Source of the DNA: Paenibacillus glycanilyticus
Lineage (GTDB): Bacteria; Bacillota; Bacilli; Paenibacillales; Paenibacillaceae
Assembly: GCF_023715145.1 (NCBI RefSeq)
Contig: NZ_JAMBNP010000003.1
Span: forward strand, 248,001 to 312,000
Reading direction: 5' to 3'
DNA length: 64,000 bases
Position numbers and translations under genes: made by a program. Every line of letters starts with the position of its first letter. Positions within the stretch are counted from its first letter, which is position 1. The notes under the pieces are model-generated. The model made no database searches, had not been told where the DNA came from, and worked only from the letters and a program-made list of their open reading frames with translations. Below, piece after piece: positions 18,343-26,826 of the stretch.

Positions 18343-19423
18343 AAAATTGCGCAGCTTCCGTACCCGGATGATTGAACTGTTCGTCATGAGCCTGCTCGTA
18401 TCCGGAGCGGTCACCTATCTGCTCTACCGGCTGCTTCAGTCGTATTATAACCTGCGAGTCCGCTATGCGGATGATCCGATCGCCCAGGCACGAAGCTGGA
18501 TCAACGACATTGGCGATTTGAACTTCTTTCTGATCTTCTTTATGCCGTTATCGTTTATCTTCTTTTATATGTTCACCAAGCCGTACGTTACCTACTTCAA
18601 GGAAATTTCGAACGGCATTCACCGGCTGGCAAGCGGCGACTTCAACGGGCGGGTTCTGGTCTCCTCGGATGACGAATTCGGCGTTATCGCAAGCGACCTT
18701 AACCTGGCGGGCGAGATGCTGCAGAAAGCGGTGGAGCGGGGAGATTTCGCCGAGACCAGCAAGGATCAGCTCGTTCTCAATCTGGCGCATGATCTGCGGA
18801 CGCCTCTTACCTCGGTACTTGGCTACTTGGATTTTATTTTGCGGGATGATCAGCTGACGCTTGATCAGGTGAAGCATTTTGCGGCGATTGCGTTTAATAA
18901 GTCGCAGCGTCTAGAGCGGCTTGTAGACGAGCTGTTTGAGGTTACGCGGATGAACTACGGCATGCTGACGCTCGAGAAGCGGGAGATTGACCTGTCCGAG
19001 CTGCTGCTGCAGATGAGCGAAGAGCTGTATCCGCTGTTTGTGAAGAGCCGCTTGACGGCAAGGCTGGATCTCCCTCCTCATCTGATCATGGAGGCGGACG
19101 GCGAGCTGCTGGCAAGGGTATTCGAGAATCTGCTGACAAACGCCGCCCGTTACGGGCAGGATGGACACTACGTCGATATCAACGGTAGGATCGAGAACGG
19201 GGAAGCCGTTCTGGAGGTTATCAATTACGGCGATTCGATCAAGCCGGAGGATTTGCCGCATCTATTCGATATGTTCTATACGGGCGACCGTGCCCGGTCT
19301 CCGGAAGGAAGCACCGGACTAGGGCTCTTTATCGTCAAAAATATCGTTGAGCAGCATCAAGGCACCATTACGGCGGAGAGCAGCACAATCCGTACCGTTT
19401 TTACCGTGAAGCTGCCGATTTAA
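18326..19423 (+). CDS. vanS: VanS-like sensor histidine kinase
   Basis: About 365 residues: two membrane helices (about 15-38 and 65-88) flanking a short external loop, HAMP (about 90-140), HisKA with the phospho-His in NLAHDLRTPLTS (His155), and HATPase_c (NLLTNAARYG, STGLGLFIVKNI). The start at 18326 follows GGGGGG by six bases and overlaps the vanR stop by 17 bases, showing translational coupling. It probably senses cell-wall stress or glycopeptides and phosphorylates the VanR-like partner. Confidence 0.87.
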   Translation: MLFKGKKLRSFRTRMIELFVMSLLVSGAVTYLLYRLLQSYYNLRVRYADDPIAQARSWINDIGDLNFFLIFFMPLSFIFFYMFTKPYVTYFKEISNGIHRLASGDFNGRVLVSSDDEFGVIASDLNLAGEMLQKAVERGDFAETSKDQLVLNLAHDLRTPLTSVLGYLDFILRDDQLTLDQVKHFAAIAFNKSQRLERLVDELFEVTRMNYGMLTLEKREIDLSELLLQMSEELYPLFVKSRLTARLDLPPHLIMEADGELLARVFENLLTNAARYGQDGHYVDINGRIENGEAVLEVINYGDSIKPEDLPHLFDMFYTGDRARSPEGSTGLGLFIVKNIVEQHQGTITAESSTIRTVFTVKLPI

Positions 19424-19507
19424 GAAAAACTTTAACTTTTTCCCCACTTCTTCTTAAAGAGTGTTTCGTATCCTTAGTTGCATGAACAAGCAAAGGGGGA
19501 GTCGAGC

Positions 19508-20365
19508 GTGAAGAAGTGGGTTTTTGCGTTTATCCTTGTTATCCTGCTCAGTTACGGGATCTCGCAGCTTAATGTAAAAAGCGCCGGGGAAGACAAGGTT
19601 GATATAGAAAACGGGTCGCTGCCGAGCGAGGACAGCCAGATGATTACGGTGAGCAAGGAGCAGATGTATCAGGGGGATCTGCTCCTTGTGAATACCAACT
19701 ATGCGCTGCATCCCGCAGGGGTACGCAAAGATATCGTCTCGTTGTCTAGCCGAATGGATCTGGTGAAGGGTTACGGCTTGCTTGATCCGTCCATTCAGCT
19801 CTCCCAATCGGTAGCGAGATCGTTTGGCGAAATGGTGGAAGGAGCGAAAAGAGACGGCGTGGAGCATTTTCTGATCAGCAGCGGCTATCGCAATGCGGAG
19901 AAGCAGGATCAGCTATACCGCGATATGGGACATGACTATGCGCTTCCTGCGAATCATAGCGAGCATAATCTTGGCGTATCGCTGGATATCGGTTCAAGCA
20001 CCGCTAAGATGGACGATGCCGAGGAAGGCAAATGGCTGAAGAAGCATGCTTGGGAATATGGGTTTATTTTACGCTACCCGAAGGGAAAAGAAGACATTAC
20101 CGGCATTCAATATGAGCCATGGCATTTCCGTTATGTCGGAAAGGCGCATAGCGCCATCATGTACGAGAAGGACCTGACGCTTGAGCAGTATCTGGACAAG
20201 CTGAAGGAGACGAAGGCGATGTCCGTCACCTTGGATAATCAGAAATATACCGTTGCTTATTACCCGATGGTCGGAGACGGCGCAACCGTTCGAGTACCGA
20301 AGGGCACGCATTATGAGATCTCCGGCAACAATTACGACGGGGTTGTCGTAACGGTATCCGCCTAG
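19508..20365 (+). CDS. vanY: VanY-like D-alanyl-D-alanine carboxypeptidase (M15)
   Basis: 285 residues. An N-terminal membrane anchor (VFAFILVILLSYG) is followed by an M15B peptidase domain with the zinc motif SEHNLGVSLD (His153, Asp160) and EPWHFR (His206). C-terminal to this is a short extra domain of about 45 residues after LDKLKE. The family removes the terminal D-Ala from peptidoglycan pentapeptides on the outer face of the membrane, lowering vancomycin targets when partnered with other Van enzymes. The GTG at 19508 has GGGGGAG just upstream. A gap of 84 bases after vanS leaves room for its own promoter. Confidence 0.85.
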   Translation: MKKWVFAFILVILLSYGISQLNVKSAGEDKVDIENGSLPSEDSQMITVSKEQMYQGDLLLVNTNYALHPAGVRKDIVSLSSRMDLVKGYGLLDPSIQLSQSVARSFGEMVEGAKRDGVEHFLISSGYRNAEKQDQLYRDMGHDYALPANHSEHNLGVSLDIGSSTAKMDDAEEGKWLKKHAWEYGFILRYPKGKEDITGIQYEPWHFRYVGKAHSAIMYEKDLTLEQYLDKLKETKAMSVTLDNQKYTVAYYPMVGDGATVRVPKGTHYEISGNNYDGVVVTVSA

Positions 20366-20373
20366 TCATGGTT

Positions 20374-20400
20374 ATCCCCTCGTTTGGGGATTCTTTGTTT
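20374..20400 (+). terminator. terminator after vanY
   Basis: ATCCCC at 20374-20379 pairs with GGGGAT at 20386-20391, followed by TCTTTGTTT. Confidence 0.65.
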
Positions 20401-20442
20401 GCGCATATTCCGGAAGGCTGCGGGCATCCTACTCCTTTCCAG

Positions 20443-20497
20443 TTGACATCGGCGGCAACAAGGAACATAATAGGCACTAGAATGAACGTTCTATCTA
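20443..20497 (+). promoter_or_regulatory. promoter and 20-bp operator of the TetR gene
   Basis: TTGACA (20443-20448), a 17-base spacer and CATAAT (20466-20471). At the predicted start lies TAGAATGAACGTTCTATCTA (20478-20497), a dyad of the form TAGA-N2-GAACGTTC-N2-TCTA. The same site stands before the next SDR gene. Confidence 0.75.
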
Positions 20498-20528
20498 ATG
20501 GACTTTAACTTGCTGGAGGATGCATGCC

Positions 20529-21110
20529 GTGTTCGAATCATACAACAAAGTACAGAAGGCCGTGCTGGAAACAACGCTTCAGATCATTATCCGCAAAGAG
20601 CTCCAGGCGACTTCCATGGCGCTGATTGCCAAGGAGTCCAAGGTGTCGACGGGCAGTATTTATCATTATTTCAGCAGCAAAGAAGAGATTATCAATGAGC
20701 TGTACACGGCCATCGTCGCGTATAACGGACAATTCGTGCAGGAAGGCCTGAACCGTGAAGGCACGATCCGGGAACGATTCGCATGGGGCTGGGAACGAGT
20801 GATTGAGAACAGCCGGCAATATCCGGAGGGCTTCCAGTTTATTGAGCAATACTCCTTCTCGCCTTACATTTACGAGGAAGTGAAGGCAAAGGCTTATAAC
20901 GGGGGCTGGTGCGCGCCGATGAACAGGCTTTATGCGGAGGCGATGGAGCAGAAGCTGTTCAGGGAGATGGATCCAAAGCTGCTTGTTCAGATGCATTATG
21001 GCTCCATGGTCTATATGGTGAAGAGTTATCTGCATGGCCATTCGGATTTAACCGATGAGGGGATTCGGCAGGCGATAGAGGTATGCTGGCAGGGAGCGAT
21101 TAAGGAGTAG
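20529..21110 (+). CDS. TetR/AcrR-family regulator
   Basis: About 193 residues. The N-terminal helix-turn-helix contains MALIAKESKVSTGSIYHYFSS, followed by a helical ligand domain. GGAGG ends nine bases before the GTG at 20529, whereas the in-frame ATG at 20520 touches it, so GTG is preferred. Its own promoter and the promoter region of the following SDR gene carry the same 20-bp dyad, which argues for autorepression and control of the SDR gene. Confidence 0.87.
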   Translation: MFESYNKVQKAVLETTLQIIIRKELQATSMALIAKESKVSTGSIYHYFSSKEEIINELYTAIVAYNGQFVQEGLNREGTIRERFAWGWERVIENSRQYPEGFQFIEQYSFSPYIYEEVKAKAYNGGWCAPMNRLYAEAMEQKLFREMDPKLLVQMHYGSMVYMVKSYLHGHSDLTDEGIRQAIEVCWQGAIKE

Positions 21111-21174
21111 GCTTACGTTAGGACCGAGCTTGCTCCAACAACCGCGGTCCGTAAGGGCCGGCATACGAGCCTAT

Positions 21175-21194
21175 TAGAATGAACGTTCGATCTA
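21175..21194 (+). promoter_or_regulatory. second copy of the TetR operator, before the SDR gene
   Basis: TAGAATGAACGTTCGATCTA matches the 20478-20497 site at 19 of 20 bases and keeps the dyad TAGA-N2-GAACGTTC-N2-TCTA. It lies 28 bases before the SDR start codon. Confidence 0.75.
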
Positions 21195-21221
21195 AATACT
21201 AAAATAGAGGAGAGACTCATA

Positions 21222-22040
21222 ATGAATAAAACAGTCTTGATTACAGGAACAAGCAGCGGGCTGGGCAAGCTGACAGCTATCCATTTTGCAAAGCTCGGCT
21301 GGAATGTGGCGGCAACCATGCGGACGCCGGAGAATGAGACGGAGCTGACGCAGTACAGCAATATTAAGCTGTTTAAGCTGGACGTAACGGACGTTGAGCA
21401 GGTCCGGGAAGCCGTTGCGGCTGCAATTGAAGCCTTCGGTCGCATCGATGTCATTGTGAACAATGCCGGTGTTGGAGCTTATGGAGCGCTGGAGCTGGCC
21501 AAGGAGGAGACGATCGACTGGCAGTTCGGCGTGAATGTACGCGGTCCAATTAACGTGATTCGCGCAATGCTGCCGCATTTTCGGGCGAATAATTCCGGCA
21601 TGTTTATTACGGTCAGCTCGTTTATGGGCGTGACGACAGCGGTTCCGACGGGTTCCTTATATAATATGTCCAAGTTTGCCTTGGAGGGATTAATTGAAGG
21701 CTTGTATTACGAGCTGAAGCCGCTTGGCATTGAACTGAGACTCGTGGAGCAAGGCGGTTCATCCGGCAATAACTTCGTGGACAAAATCGTCTGGGGCCAA
21801 AGCGAGGAAATTACCGATTATGATGCGATTACGGCTAAGGTGAAAGCGATGATGGGCCAAAGGGCAGATGGCGTGCTTGATGATCCGCAAACGATCGTAG
21901 ATGCAATTGCCGGGCTGGCGCTGGGAGAGAGCAAGCAGTTCCGCACGCTGGTGGGCGAAGCCGCTCACCAATTAACCGAAATGAGAAAATCGCTGCCGAT
22001 TGAGGAGTATCTGGAACGGATCGCAGCGCAGTACAAATAA
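21222..22040 (+). CDS. short-chain dehydrogenase/reductase
   Basis: 272 residues of the classical SDR fold: cofactor motif TGTSSGLG (residues 9-16), NNAG (80-83), catalytic Ser133, Tyr147 and Lys151 (YNMSK). It should oxidise or reduce an unknown alcohol/carbonyl substrate with NAD(P). GAGGAGAG precedes the ATG. Shared operator sequence with the upstream TetR gene suggests an inducible detoxification pair. Confidence 0.88.
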   Translation: MNKTVLITGTSSGLGKLTAIHFAKLGWNVAATMRTPENETELTQYSNIKLFKLDVTDVEQVREAVAAAIEAFGRIDVIVNNAGVGAYGALELAKEETIDWQFGVNVRGPINVIRAMLPHFRANNSGMFITVSSFMGVTTAVPTGSLYNMSKFALEGLIEGLYYELKPLGIELRLVEQGGSSGNNFVDKIVWGQSEEITDYDAITAKVKAMMGQRADGVLDDPQTIVDAIAGLALGESKQFRTLVGEAAHQLTEMRKSLPIEEYLERIAAQYK

Positions 22041-22052
22041 GACCATGCATGG

Positions 22053-22088
22053 AAAGCCGGCCACCGTCTCAGGACGTGGCCGGCTTTT
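22053..22088. terminator. terminator shared by the SDR and pentapeptide genes
   Basis: AAAGCCGGCCAC at 22053-22064 pairs with GTGGCCGGCTTT at 22076-22087, followed by T. It overlaps the 3' end of the minus-strand pentapeptide gene. Confidence 0.85.
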
Positions 22089-22920
22089 TGCTGCTCCAAT
22101 GATCAGGGCGGGCAAGGGACGGCGGAAGCTTGGTAGCCGCGCTGCCTTTTGCCGCATGAAGCTGGACCTGGGTAAGAAACAGACTTTCGCTTAAGTCGGC
22201 GCCGCTCAGGTCGGTATCCCGCATATCCGCTCCGATCAGATCGGCATGACGCAGGTCGGCTCCTCTAAGATCCGCTGCAATGAGATAAGCGCCGCGCAGA
22301 TTGGCTCCCCGAAGGTCGGCGCCTTGCAGCCGGGCTCCCATCAGATCGGCACCGCGACCGATGGCCTTCTTCCCGCGCCGATCCATCTTGATTGGAGGTG
22401 CTCCAGCACGTACAAGCTCGCTCGTCTTGAGCAGCAGGCCGTTCACGTCGGCGCGGTGGGCGGCCACATCCAGCTCCAGCAAGGCGCCTGCGGGCAGCAG
22501 GGTAAGACGCTCGGTCTCCTCGAGCGCGGCAGACAGCTCCTGCCGGATTGGCTGTGCGGCTTGCTGCTCAATGGCATCGTTCAAATACCAGAGCAGCTCT
22601 TGAAGATGCCACATGGCGGGGAATACCTCGAACATTTGCTTCGCGAGACGAGGTTCCCGCTGCCAGTCTCGGCCGCCGAAGGTGAGCTGCGACAGCTTTT
22701 GCCCGGCTCCAAAGCAATCATACACGGTACAGCCGCGGAAGCCTTGCTGCCGCAGTCTATTATGGATGCCGCACCGGAAATCCTCCTGCAGGTTATGGCA
22801 GGGCTGGCCGCTGTGTTTATCTATGGCGAAATCCGCGGATGCGGCAAATGGAAGAGCAACGCAGCATAAACCAAAGCAGTTATCACAATCTCCTCTTAAG
22901 CGAGTGCGGTCAGGAATCAT
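22069..22920 (-). CDS. pentapeptide-repeat protein with Cys-rich N-terminus
   Basis: 283 residues. Near the C-terminus (about 185-250) there are about a dozen tandem A(D/N)LxG-type pentapeptides ([20 protein letters not shown]), which fold as a right-handed quadrilateral beta-helix. The N-terminus holds closely spaced cysteines (CDNCFGLCC, then [11 protein letters not shown] and CTVYDCFG), seven or more in the first 70 residues, looking like a metal or Fe-S site. Homologues of this two-part form are common in actinomycetes and bacilli and have no known function; MfpA/Qnr-like gyrase protection is not implied. AAGGAGGG precedes the ATG. Confidence 0.83.
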   Translation of the reverse strand: MIPDRTRLRGDCDNCFGLCCVALPFAASADFAIDKHSGQPCHNLQEDFRCGIHNRLRQQGFRGCTVYDCFGAGQKLSQLTFGGRDWQREPRLAKQMFEVFPAMWHLQELLWYLNDAIEQQAAQPIRQELSAALEETERLTLLPAGALLELDVAAHRADVNGLLLKTSELVRAGAPPIKMDRRGKKAIGRGADLMGARLQGADLRGANLRGAYLIAADLRGADLRHADLIGADMRDTDLSGADLSESLFLTQVQLHAAKGSAATKLPPSLARPDHWSSKKPATS

Positions 22921-23063
22921 TCTATTCCCTCCTTGCAGGGTCTATCTCTCTATCTTAACGGAACCGGTTCTTGAGAGAAATGGATAAAACAATTAAATCC
23001 CTTTATGTGGAAGTTCTGCTCGATTATGATAGAGAGAGGTTGGATGAAGGGAATGGATAGAGT

Positions 23064-24050
23064 ATGAGCAATCAGTCAATGGCCGTCAGCTCCGTGCTGG
23101 CGCCTGAATATTTGATAGGCTGCCTAAGTAGTCAATATGCGCTTGGCCGCTGGACAGCGTGCTTGTACTGGCTTCGAGGGCTGAATGATACTTACCGTGT
23201 CCGCACGGATGCGGGAACTTATATATTGCGGATCTATCGGCAGGAAATTGGGGAAGGCGATGCGGCTTATGAGCTGGCGCTGCTCTGTCAATTGGAAGAG
23301 CGGCTGGCCGGGACGGGGACTTCCGCGGCGTCTCCGGTCGGGAAGGCGGACGGCACCCGCTATTCCATTATTGCGGCGCCGGAAGGGGAGCGGATTGCCG
23401 TTCTTTTCGAATACGTGGAAGGCGTGGAGAACCTGCTTCAGGAGGAGGACAGCTGTTACGCGTTTGGACAATCGGCCGCACAGCTGCACCTTGCGATGGA
23501 CCGGATAAAGCTCGAACTGCCGCGCCGGGATCTGGACGCGGAGTTGTTGATCGGCGAACCCCTGAAGCGAATTATCCGCTATATCGGCGAAGACAATCCG
23601 GCTGCGGAGTTCCTCCGTCAGTATGCAGCCGCTCTGAGGAACAGAGTTGCTTCCGCAGCGGCCGCGGGACTCGACTGGGGCCTTTGCCACGGCGATATGC
23701 ACGGCAACAATAACGCGGTTGAGACGGATCTGCGGTTCACGCATTTTGATTTTGAATGGTCTGCACCGGGCTGGCGCGCATACGATCTTGCCCAAGTCCG
23801 AAACAGGAAACGGCAGTCCGGAGAGAGGAAGGAAGAGCTGTGGCAGGCGCTGCTGGCGGGATACCGCTCCGTGCGGCCGTTCTCGGAGCAAGATGAACAA
23901 GCCGTCGAGCTGTTTGTGCTGGTCCGGAGATTTTGGATCATGAGCCTGGACGTCCTCTTTGTCCCGACTCAATTCGGCGCGCTTGATTTTGGCGAAGACT
24001 GGCTGAATGACTTCCTGAAGGAGTTTCGCGGCGCGGGGTTAGTGGAATAG
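23064..24050 (+). CDS. phosphotransferase (APH / homoserine kinase type II-like)
   Basis: 328 residues. LRGLNDTYRVRTDAGTYILR is the N-lobe, LCHGDMHGNNNAV the catalytic loop and FDFEWSAPGWRAYDLA the metal-binding segment. The wide C-terminal region and GLN-DTYR pattern fit the homoserine kinase II/SrkA-like branch. The substrate is unknown. The binding site GAAGGG is 12 bases before the ATG; a five-codon ORF (ATG 23052) overlaps this start. It precedes an RNA ligase gene by 48 bases. Confidence 0.82.
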   Translation: MSNQSMAVSSVLAPEYLIGCLSSQYALGRWTACLYWLRGLNDTYRVRTDAGTYILRIYRQEIGEGDAAYELALLCQLEERLAGTGTSAASPVGKADGTRYSIIAAPEGERIAVLFEYVEGVENLLQEEDSCYAFGQSAAQLHLAMDRIKLELPRRDLDAELLIGEPLKRIIRYIGEDNPAAEFLRQYAAALRNRVASAAAAGLDWGLCHGDMHGNNNAVETDLRFTHFDFEWSAPGWRAYDLAQVRNRKRQSGERKEELWQALLAGYRSVRPFSEQDEQAVELFVLVRRFWIMSLDVLFVPTQFGALDFGEDWLNDFLKEFRGAGLVE

Positions 24051-24098
24051 TGAGATAGTGAGATAAGAAACCTTGTTTTTATAAGGAGGGAGAGAAAT

Positions 24099-24878
24099 AT
24101 GGATTTAAGAAAAATCAACTCTTTAACCAAGTATCCAAGCATTCTTACCTACCATAAGCTAGGCGAGCGGGGCAAGCTAACGGAGGAGTTAACCGAAGAA
24201 CGGGGATATCTGAATGCCACGGATCGCATCTATGCGCACGAGAAAGTAGACGGAGAGAACGCAAGAATGATCTTCTTGCATCATGAATCCGGCGAATTAG
24301 ACTATTTGATCGGATCCAGAGAAGAGCTGCTCTATGCAAAGGGAGACCGTATTGGGAATCCGTACGGGAATATCGCCGAATTTCTCAAGCCTTTAGCTGA
24401 AAAATACATTGAAAATAATTTTCCTCGGGAGGATAGGGCTTTAACGGTTGTCTATCAGGAGTCCTATGGCGGGAAAACAAAAGCCGCTAAGAATTATACC
24501 GAAAATAAGACACAGGCCTACCGAGTGTTTGATGTCTTCTCCCTAACCAAGAGCGAGCTGGATCATCTCCTCGCCCTGCCCAATGAGAAGATAGCGGAAT
24601 GGCGGGAGCATGGCAATCAGCCGTTCTATAACGAAACGGAGAAGATTAAATTTATAGAGGCGAATGAGCTTGACTATGCGCCTTTGTTAAACGAGATCAG
24701 TGGTTCGGAATTCCCGATTTCTCTAGAGGATACGTTCCGTTATTTGAAAAGCTTCGAGCAAACCAAGGTTGGAATTGACGCAGCTGGCAAATCGGAAGGG
24801 ATTATTGTCCGTTCTGCCGACCGGAAGCAGATCAGAAAGATTCGTTTCGAGGACTACGAAAGAACCTTCAGAAAATAA
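24099..24878 (+). CDS. RNA ligase family protein (Rnl2-like nucleotidyltransferase)
   Basis: 259 residues with the ordered motifs of the covalent nucleotidyltransferases: motif I EKVDGENARM with the AMP-accepting Lys49, motif IIIa-like AYRVFDVF (140-147), motif IV SEGIIVRS (232-239) and motif V with Lys247 (IRKIRFE). This is the adenylyltransferase core only; no separate C-terminal domain is present. Such enzymes seal nicks in RNA, for tRNA or mRNA repair. No kinase/phosphatase (Pnkp) or Hen1 partner is beside it, though an APH kinase gene precedes it. The gene looks more AT-rich than its surroundings, which may mean transfer. Confidence 0.82.
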   Translation: MDLRKINSLTKYPSILTYHKLGERGKLTEELTEERGYLNATDRIYAHEKVDGENARMIFLHHESGELDYLIGSREELLYAKGDRIGNPYGNIAEFLKPLAEKYIENNFPREDRALTVVYQESYGGKTKAAKNYTENKTQAYRVFDVFSLTKSELDHLLALPNEKIAEWREHGNQPFYNETEKIKFIEANELDYAPLLNEISGSEFPISLEDTFRYLKSFEQTKVGIDAAGKSEGIIVRSADRKQIRKIRFEDYERTFRK

Positions 24879-24892
24879 GGAGTACCTATTCC

Positions 24893-25573
24893 ATGGATAA
24901 GCAAAAACGATCAAGTCCGTTGTGGGTCAAATGGGGTTGCATAATACTAGCTTGCTTGGTCTTATTTGTTGGTATGGTTTACGTCTATGACCGGCCCGGC
25001 GGAATCGCGGACTGGCGATATTCGCGCGCGGCGGGTTACCCGGGGACGATACGGATTCCTGTCGGGGATACCCCGGAGCAGGCGGTAATGAAGTTCAGGA
25101 ACATGCCCGCGTATCAAATCATTCACCGGGAAGCAATCGATGGAGGTGCCCTGGTGTTTACGAAACGAAACGATCAGAAGGACGGCACGGATCTTGGCAT
25201 AGAATATGTTCGTCAAACATGGCTGGGCTGGAAGTGGGTTTATGGCGGCGCATACGGCTTGTCGCCAATTGCGGATGAGGCCGTTAACTATATGAGCATG
25301 CCAAAGACTAAGGGCATAAAAGGTCCCTTCCCGATTGTGTTTGGTCAAATCGCGGATCATTCCGTTACCCATATCGAGGTTACCGCCGGAGGCGAAGCTT
25401 ATCCTGCTAAGATCATAAAAGAAGCAGGCGTGGAGCAGCTCTGGTATGTCGAATTGCCTTCCTCGTCCGGTGCTCCGTACAAGATTGAGGCGCTTAACGA
25501 TCAACGCGCTGTCGTAGCCAGCAAAACGTTTCAGGATGCGTTTGATTCCGGAAGCATTCTGGTATCTCGCTAA
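24893..25573 (+). CDS. uncharacterised single-pass membrane protein
   Basis: 226 residues. One N-terminal helix (WGCIILACLVLFVGMVYVY, about 14-32) anchors an extracytoplasmic domain of about 190 residues, mostly beta by appearance, ending in a region (TKTFQDAFDSGS-like) without recognised motifs. AAGGAG is placed ten bases before the ATG, only 14 bases after the RNA ligase stop, so the two are co-transcribed. I do not recognise the family. Confidence 0.7.
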   Translation: MDKQKRSSPLWVKWGCIILACLVLFVGMVYVYDRPGGIADWRYSRAAGYPGTIRIPVGDTPEQAVMKFRNMPAYQIIHREAIDGGALVFTKRNDQKDGTDLGIEYVRQTWLGWKWVYGGAYGLSPIADEAVNYMSMPKTKGIKGPFPIVFGQIADHSVTHIEVTAGGEAYPAKIIKEAGVEQLWYVELPSSSGAPYKIEALNDQRAVVASKTFQDAFDSGSILVSR

Positions 25574-25653
25574 CAAAGGCGAATGAAGGCTTGTCCCGAG
25601 AGGCATATTTGAAATAGAATGAAGTTCGAAATGAATGATGCGGGGGCAGCGGG

Positions 25654-26631
25654 ATGAACAGCATGAAGGCATTAGTGTTTGAACAGTTTGGCGGGCCGGA
25701 GGTATTGGCGTACAAGGAGATTCCCGCGCCGGAGCTTAAGCCGGGAACGGTATTGGTGCGGCTGAAGGCGGCCGGCCTGAACTACGCCGATATTTACCGG
25801 AGGCGCGGCAATTATCATCTGGCGGGGAATCCGCCTTATATACTGGGTTATGAGGGAGCGGGCATCGTGGAGGAAGCCGGCGCCGATGCGGCAGGACTTG
25901 CGCCGGGCGACCGGATCGCCTTTTGCGATGTGCCGCATGCCAATGCGGAACTGGTCCGGGTGCCGGTCGAGAAGGTGATTCCGCTTCCGGCGGACATCAG
26001 CTTCGAGACAGCGGCGGCGGTGCTGCTGCAAGGCATGACCGCGCATTATTTGACGCAGGACAGCTATAAGGTGCAAGAAGGCGACGAGGTGCTTGTCCAT
26101 GCTGCTGCCGGAGGAGTCGGGCAGCTATTGGTACAGCTTGCGAAGCGGCAGGGAGCACGCGTGCTGGGGCTTGTCTCGTCGGAGGCGAAGCGGGATGCCG
26201 CACGGGCCGCCGGTGCAGATGAAGTGCTGCTCTACAGCGGAAGTTGGGCAGAAGCGGCCAAGAGCTGGTCAGCTGGCGGTGAAGGCGTATCGGTCGCCTA
26301 TGATTCGGTTGGCTCCACGCTGATGGACAGCTTTGCCGCCGTGCGGACGAAGGGAACGGTCGTCTTCTACGGAATGGCGGGAGGAGACCCCGCTTTTGTA
26401 GATCCCCGGATGCTGATGGATACGTCGAAGACGTTAACCGGCGGAGATCTGTGGAATCATGTGACGTCCCGCGAAGACCGTATTCGCCGGGCCGATGAAT
26501 TGTTCGGCTGGCTTCGGGACGGCAGCCTTAAGCTGGAGACACCGCGAGCTTTTTCTCTGGCGGAAGGCGCAGAGGCGCATCGGCTGCTCGAAAGCCGCAG
26601 GAGTACGGGCAAGATTATTCTACTTCCATAA
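25654..26631 (+). CDS. quinone oxidoreductase, zinc-free MDR family
   Basis: 325 residues. The N-terminal GroES-like domain contains GLNYADIYRRRGNY and YEGAGIVEEAG; the Rossmann domain has AAAGGVGQLLVQLAK and ends SRRSTGKIILLP. Cysteines for zinc are absent, as in NADPH:quinone reductases (QorA/zeta-crystallin). The reaction is NADPH-dependent reduction of quinones or enones in the cytoplasm. The ATG 25654 follows a GGGGGCAGCGGG run; ATG 25663 is also possible. A terminator follows. Confidence 0.87.
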   Translation: MNSMKALVFEQFGGPEVLAYKEIPAPELKPGTVLVRLKAAGLNYADIYRRRGNYHLAGNPPYILGYEGAGIVEEAGADAAGLAPGDRIAFCDVPHANAELVRVPVEKVIPLPADISFETAAAVLLQGMTAHYLTQDSYKVQEGDEVLVHAAAGGVGQLLVQLAKRQGARVLGLVSSEAKRDAARAAGADEVLLYSGSWAEAAKSWSAGGEGVSVAYDSVGSTLMDSFAAVRTKGTVVFYGMAGGDPAFVDPRMLMDTSKTLTGGDLWNHVTSREDRIRRADELFGWLRDGSLKLETPRAFSLAEGAEAHRLLESRRSTGKIILLP

Positions 26632-26643
26632 ACGTAACGGCTG

Positions 26644-26684
26644 GCCGGGAGCGAACCTTTTTACAGGGACGTTTCCCGGCTTTT
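26644..26684 (+). terminator. terminator after the quinone oxidoreductase gene
   Basis: GCCGGGA at 26644-26650 pairs with TCCCGGC at 26674-26680, followed by TTTT. The loop is long (23 bases). Confidence 0.6.
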
Positions 26685-26766
26685 CTGCGGAATGATATCG
26701 TCTGGGGAAGGACATCTTAATGAAAGAGGAAGATGGCACCAGAGATGTTATTCTTTCAAGATTAAC

Positions 26767-26797
26767 GTTGACGTTAACATTAACTTGGTGGTATCGT
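26767..26797 (+). promoter_or_regulatory. MerR-type promoter/operator
   Basis: TTGACG (26768-26773) and TATCGT (26792-26797) are spaced by 18 bases. The imperfect dyad GTTGACGTTAACATTAAC (26767-26784), centred on GTTAAC, covers the -35 hexamer and the spacer, the usual place of MerR-family operators. Confidence 0.5.
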
Positions 26798-26826
26798 AGA
26801 TAACAGAGAGCAAGAGAAAAGAGGCG

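Noticed and set aside
17635..20365. A functional vancomycin-resistance operon
   Set aside because: vanH, vanA and vanX are absent; only the regulator, sensor and carboxypeptidase types are present.
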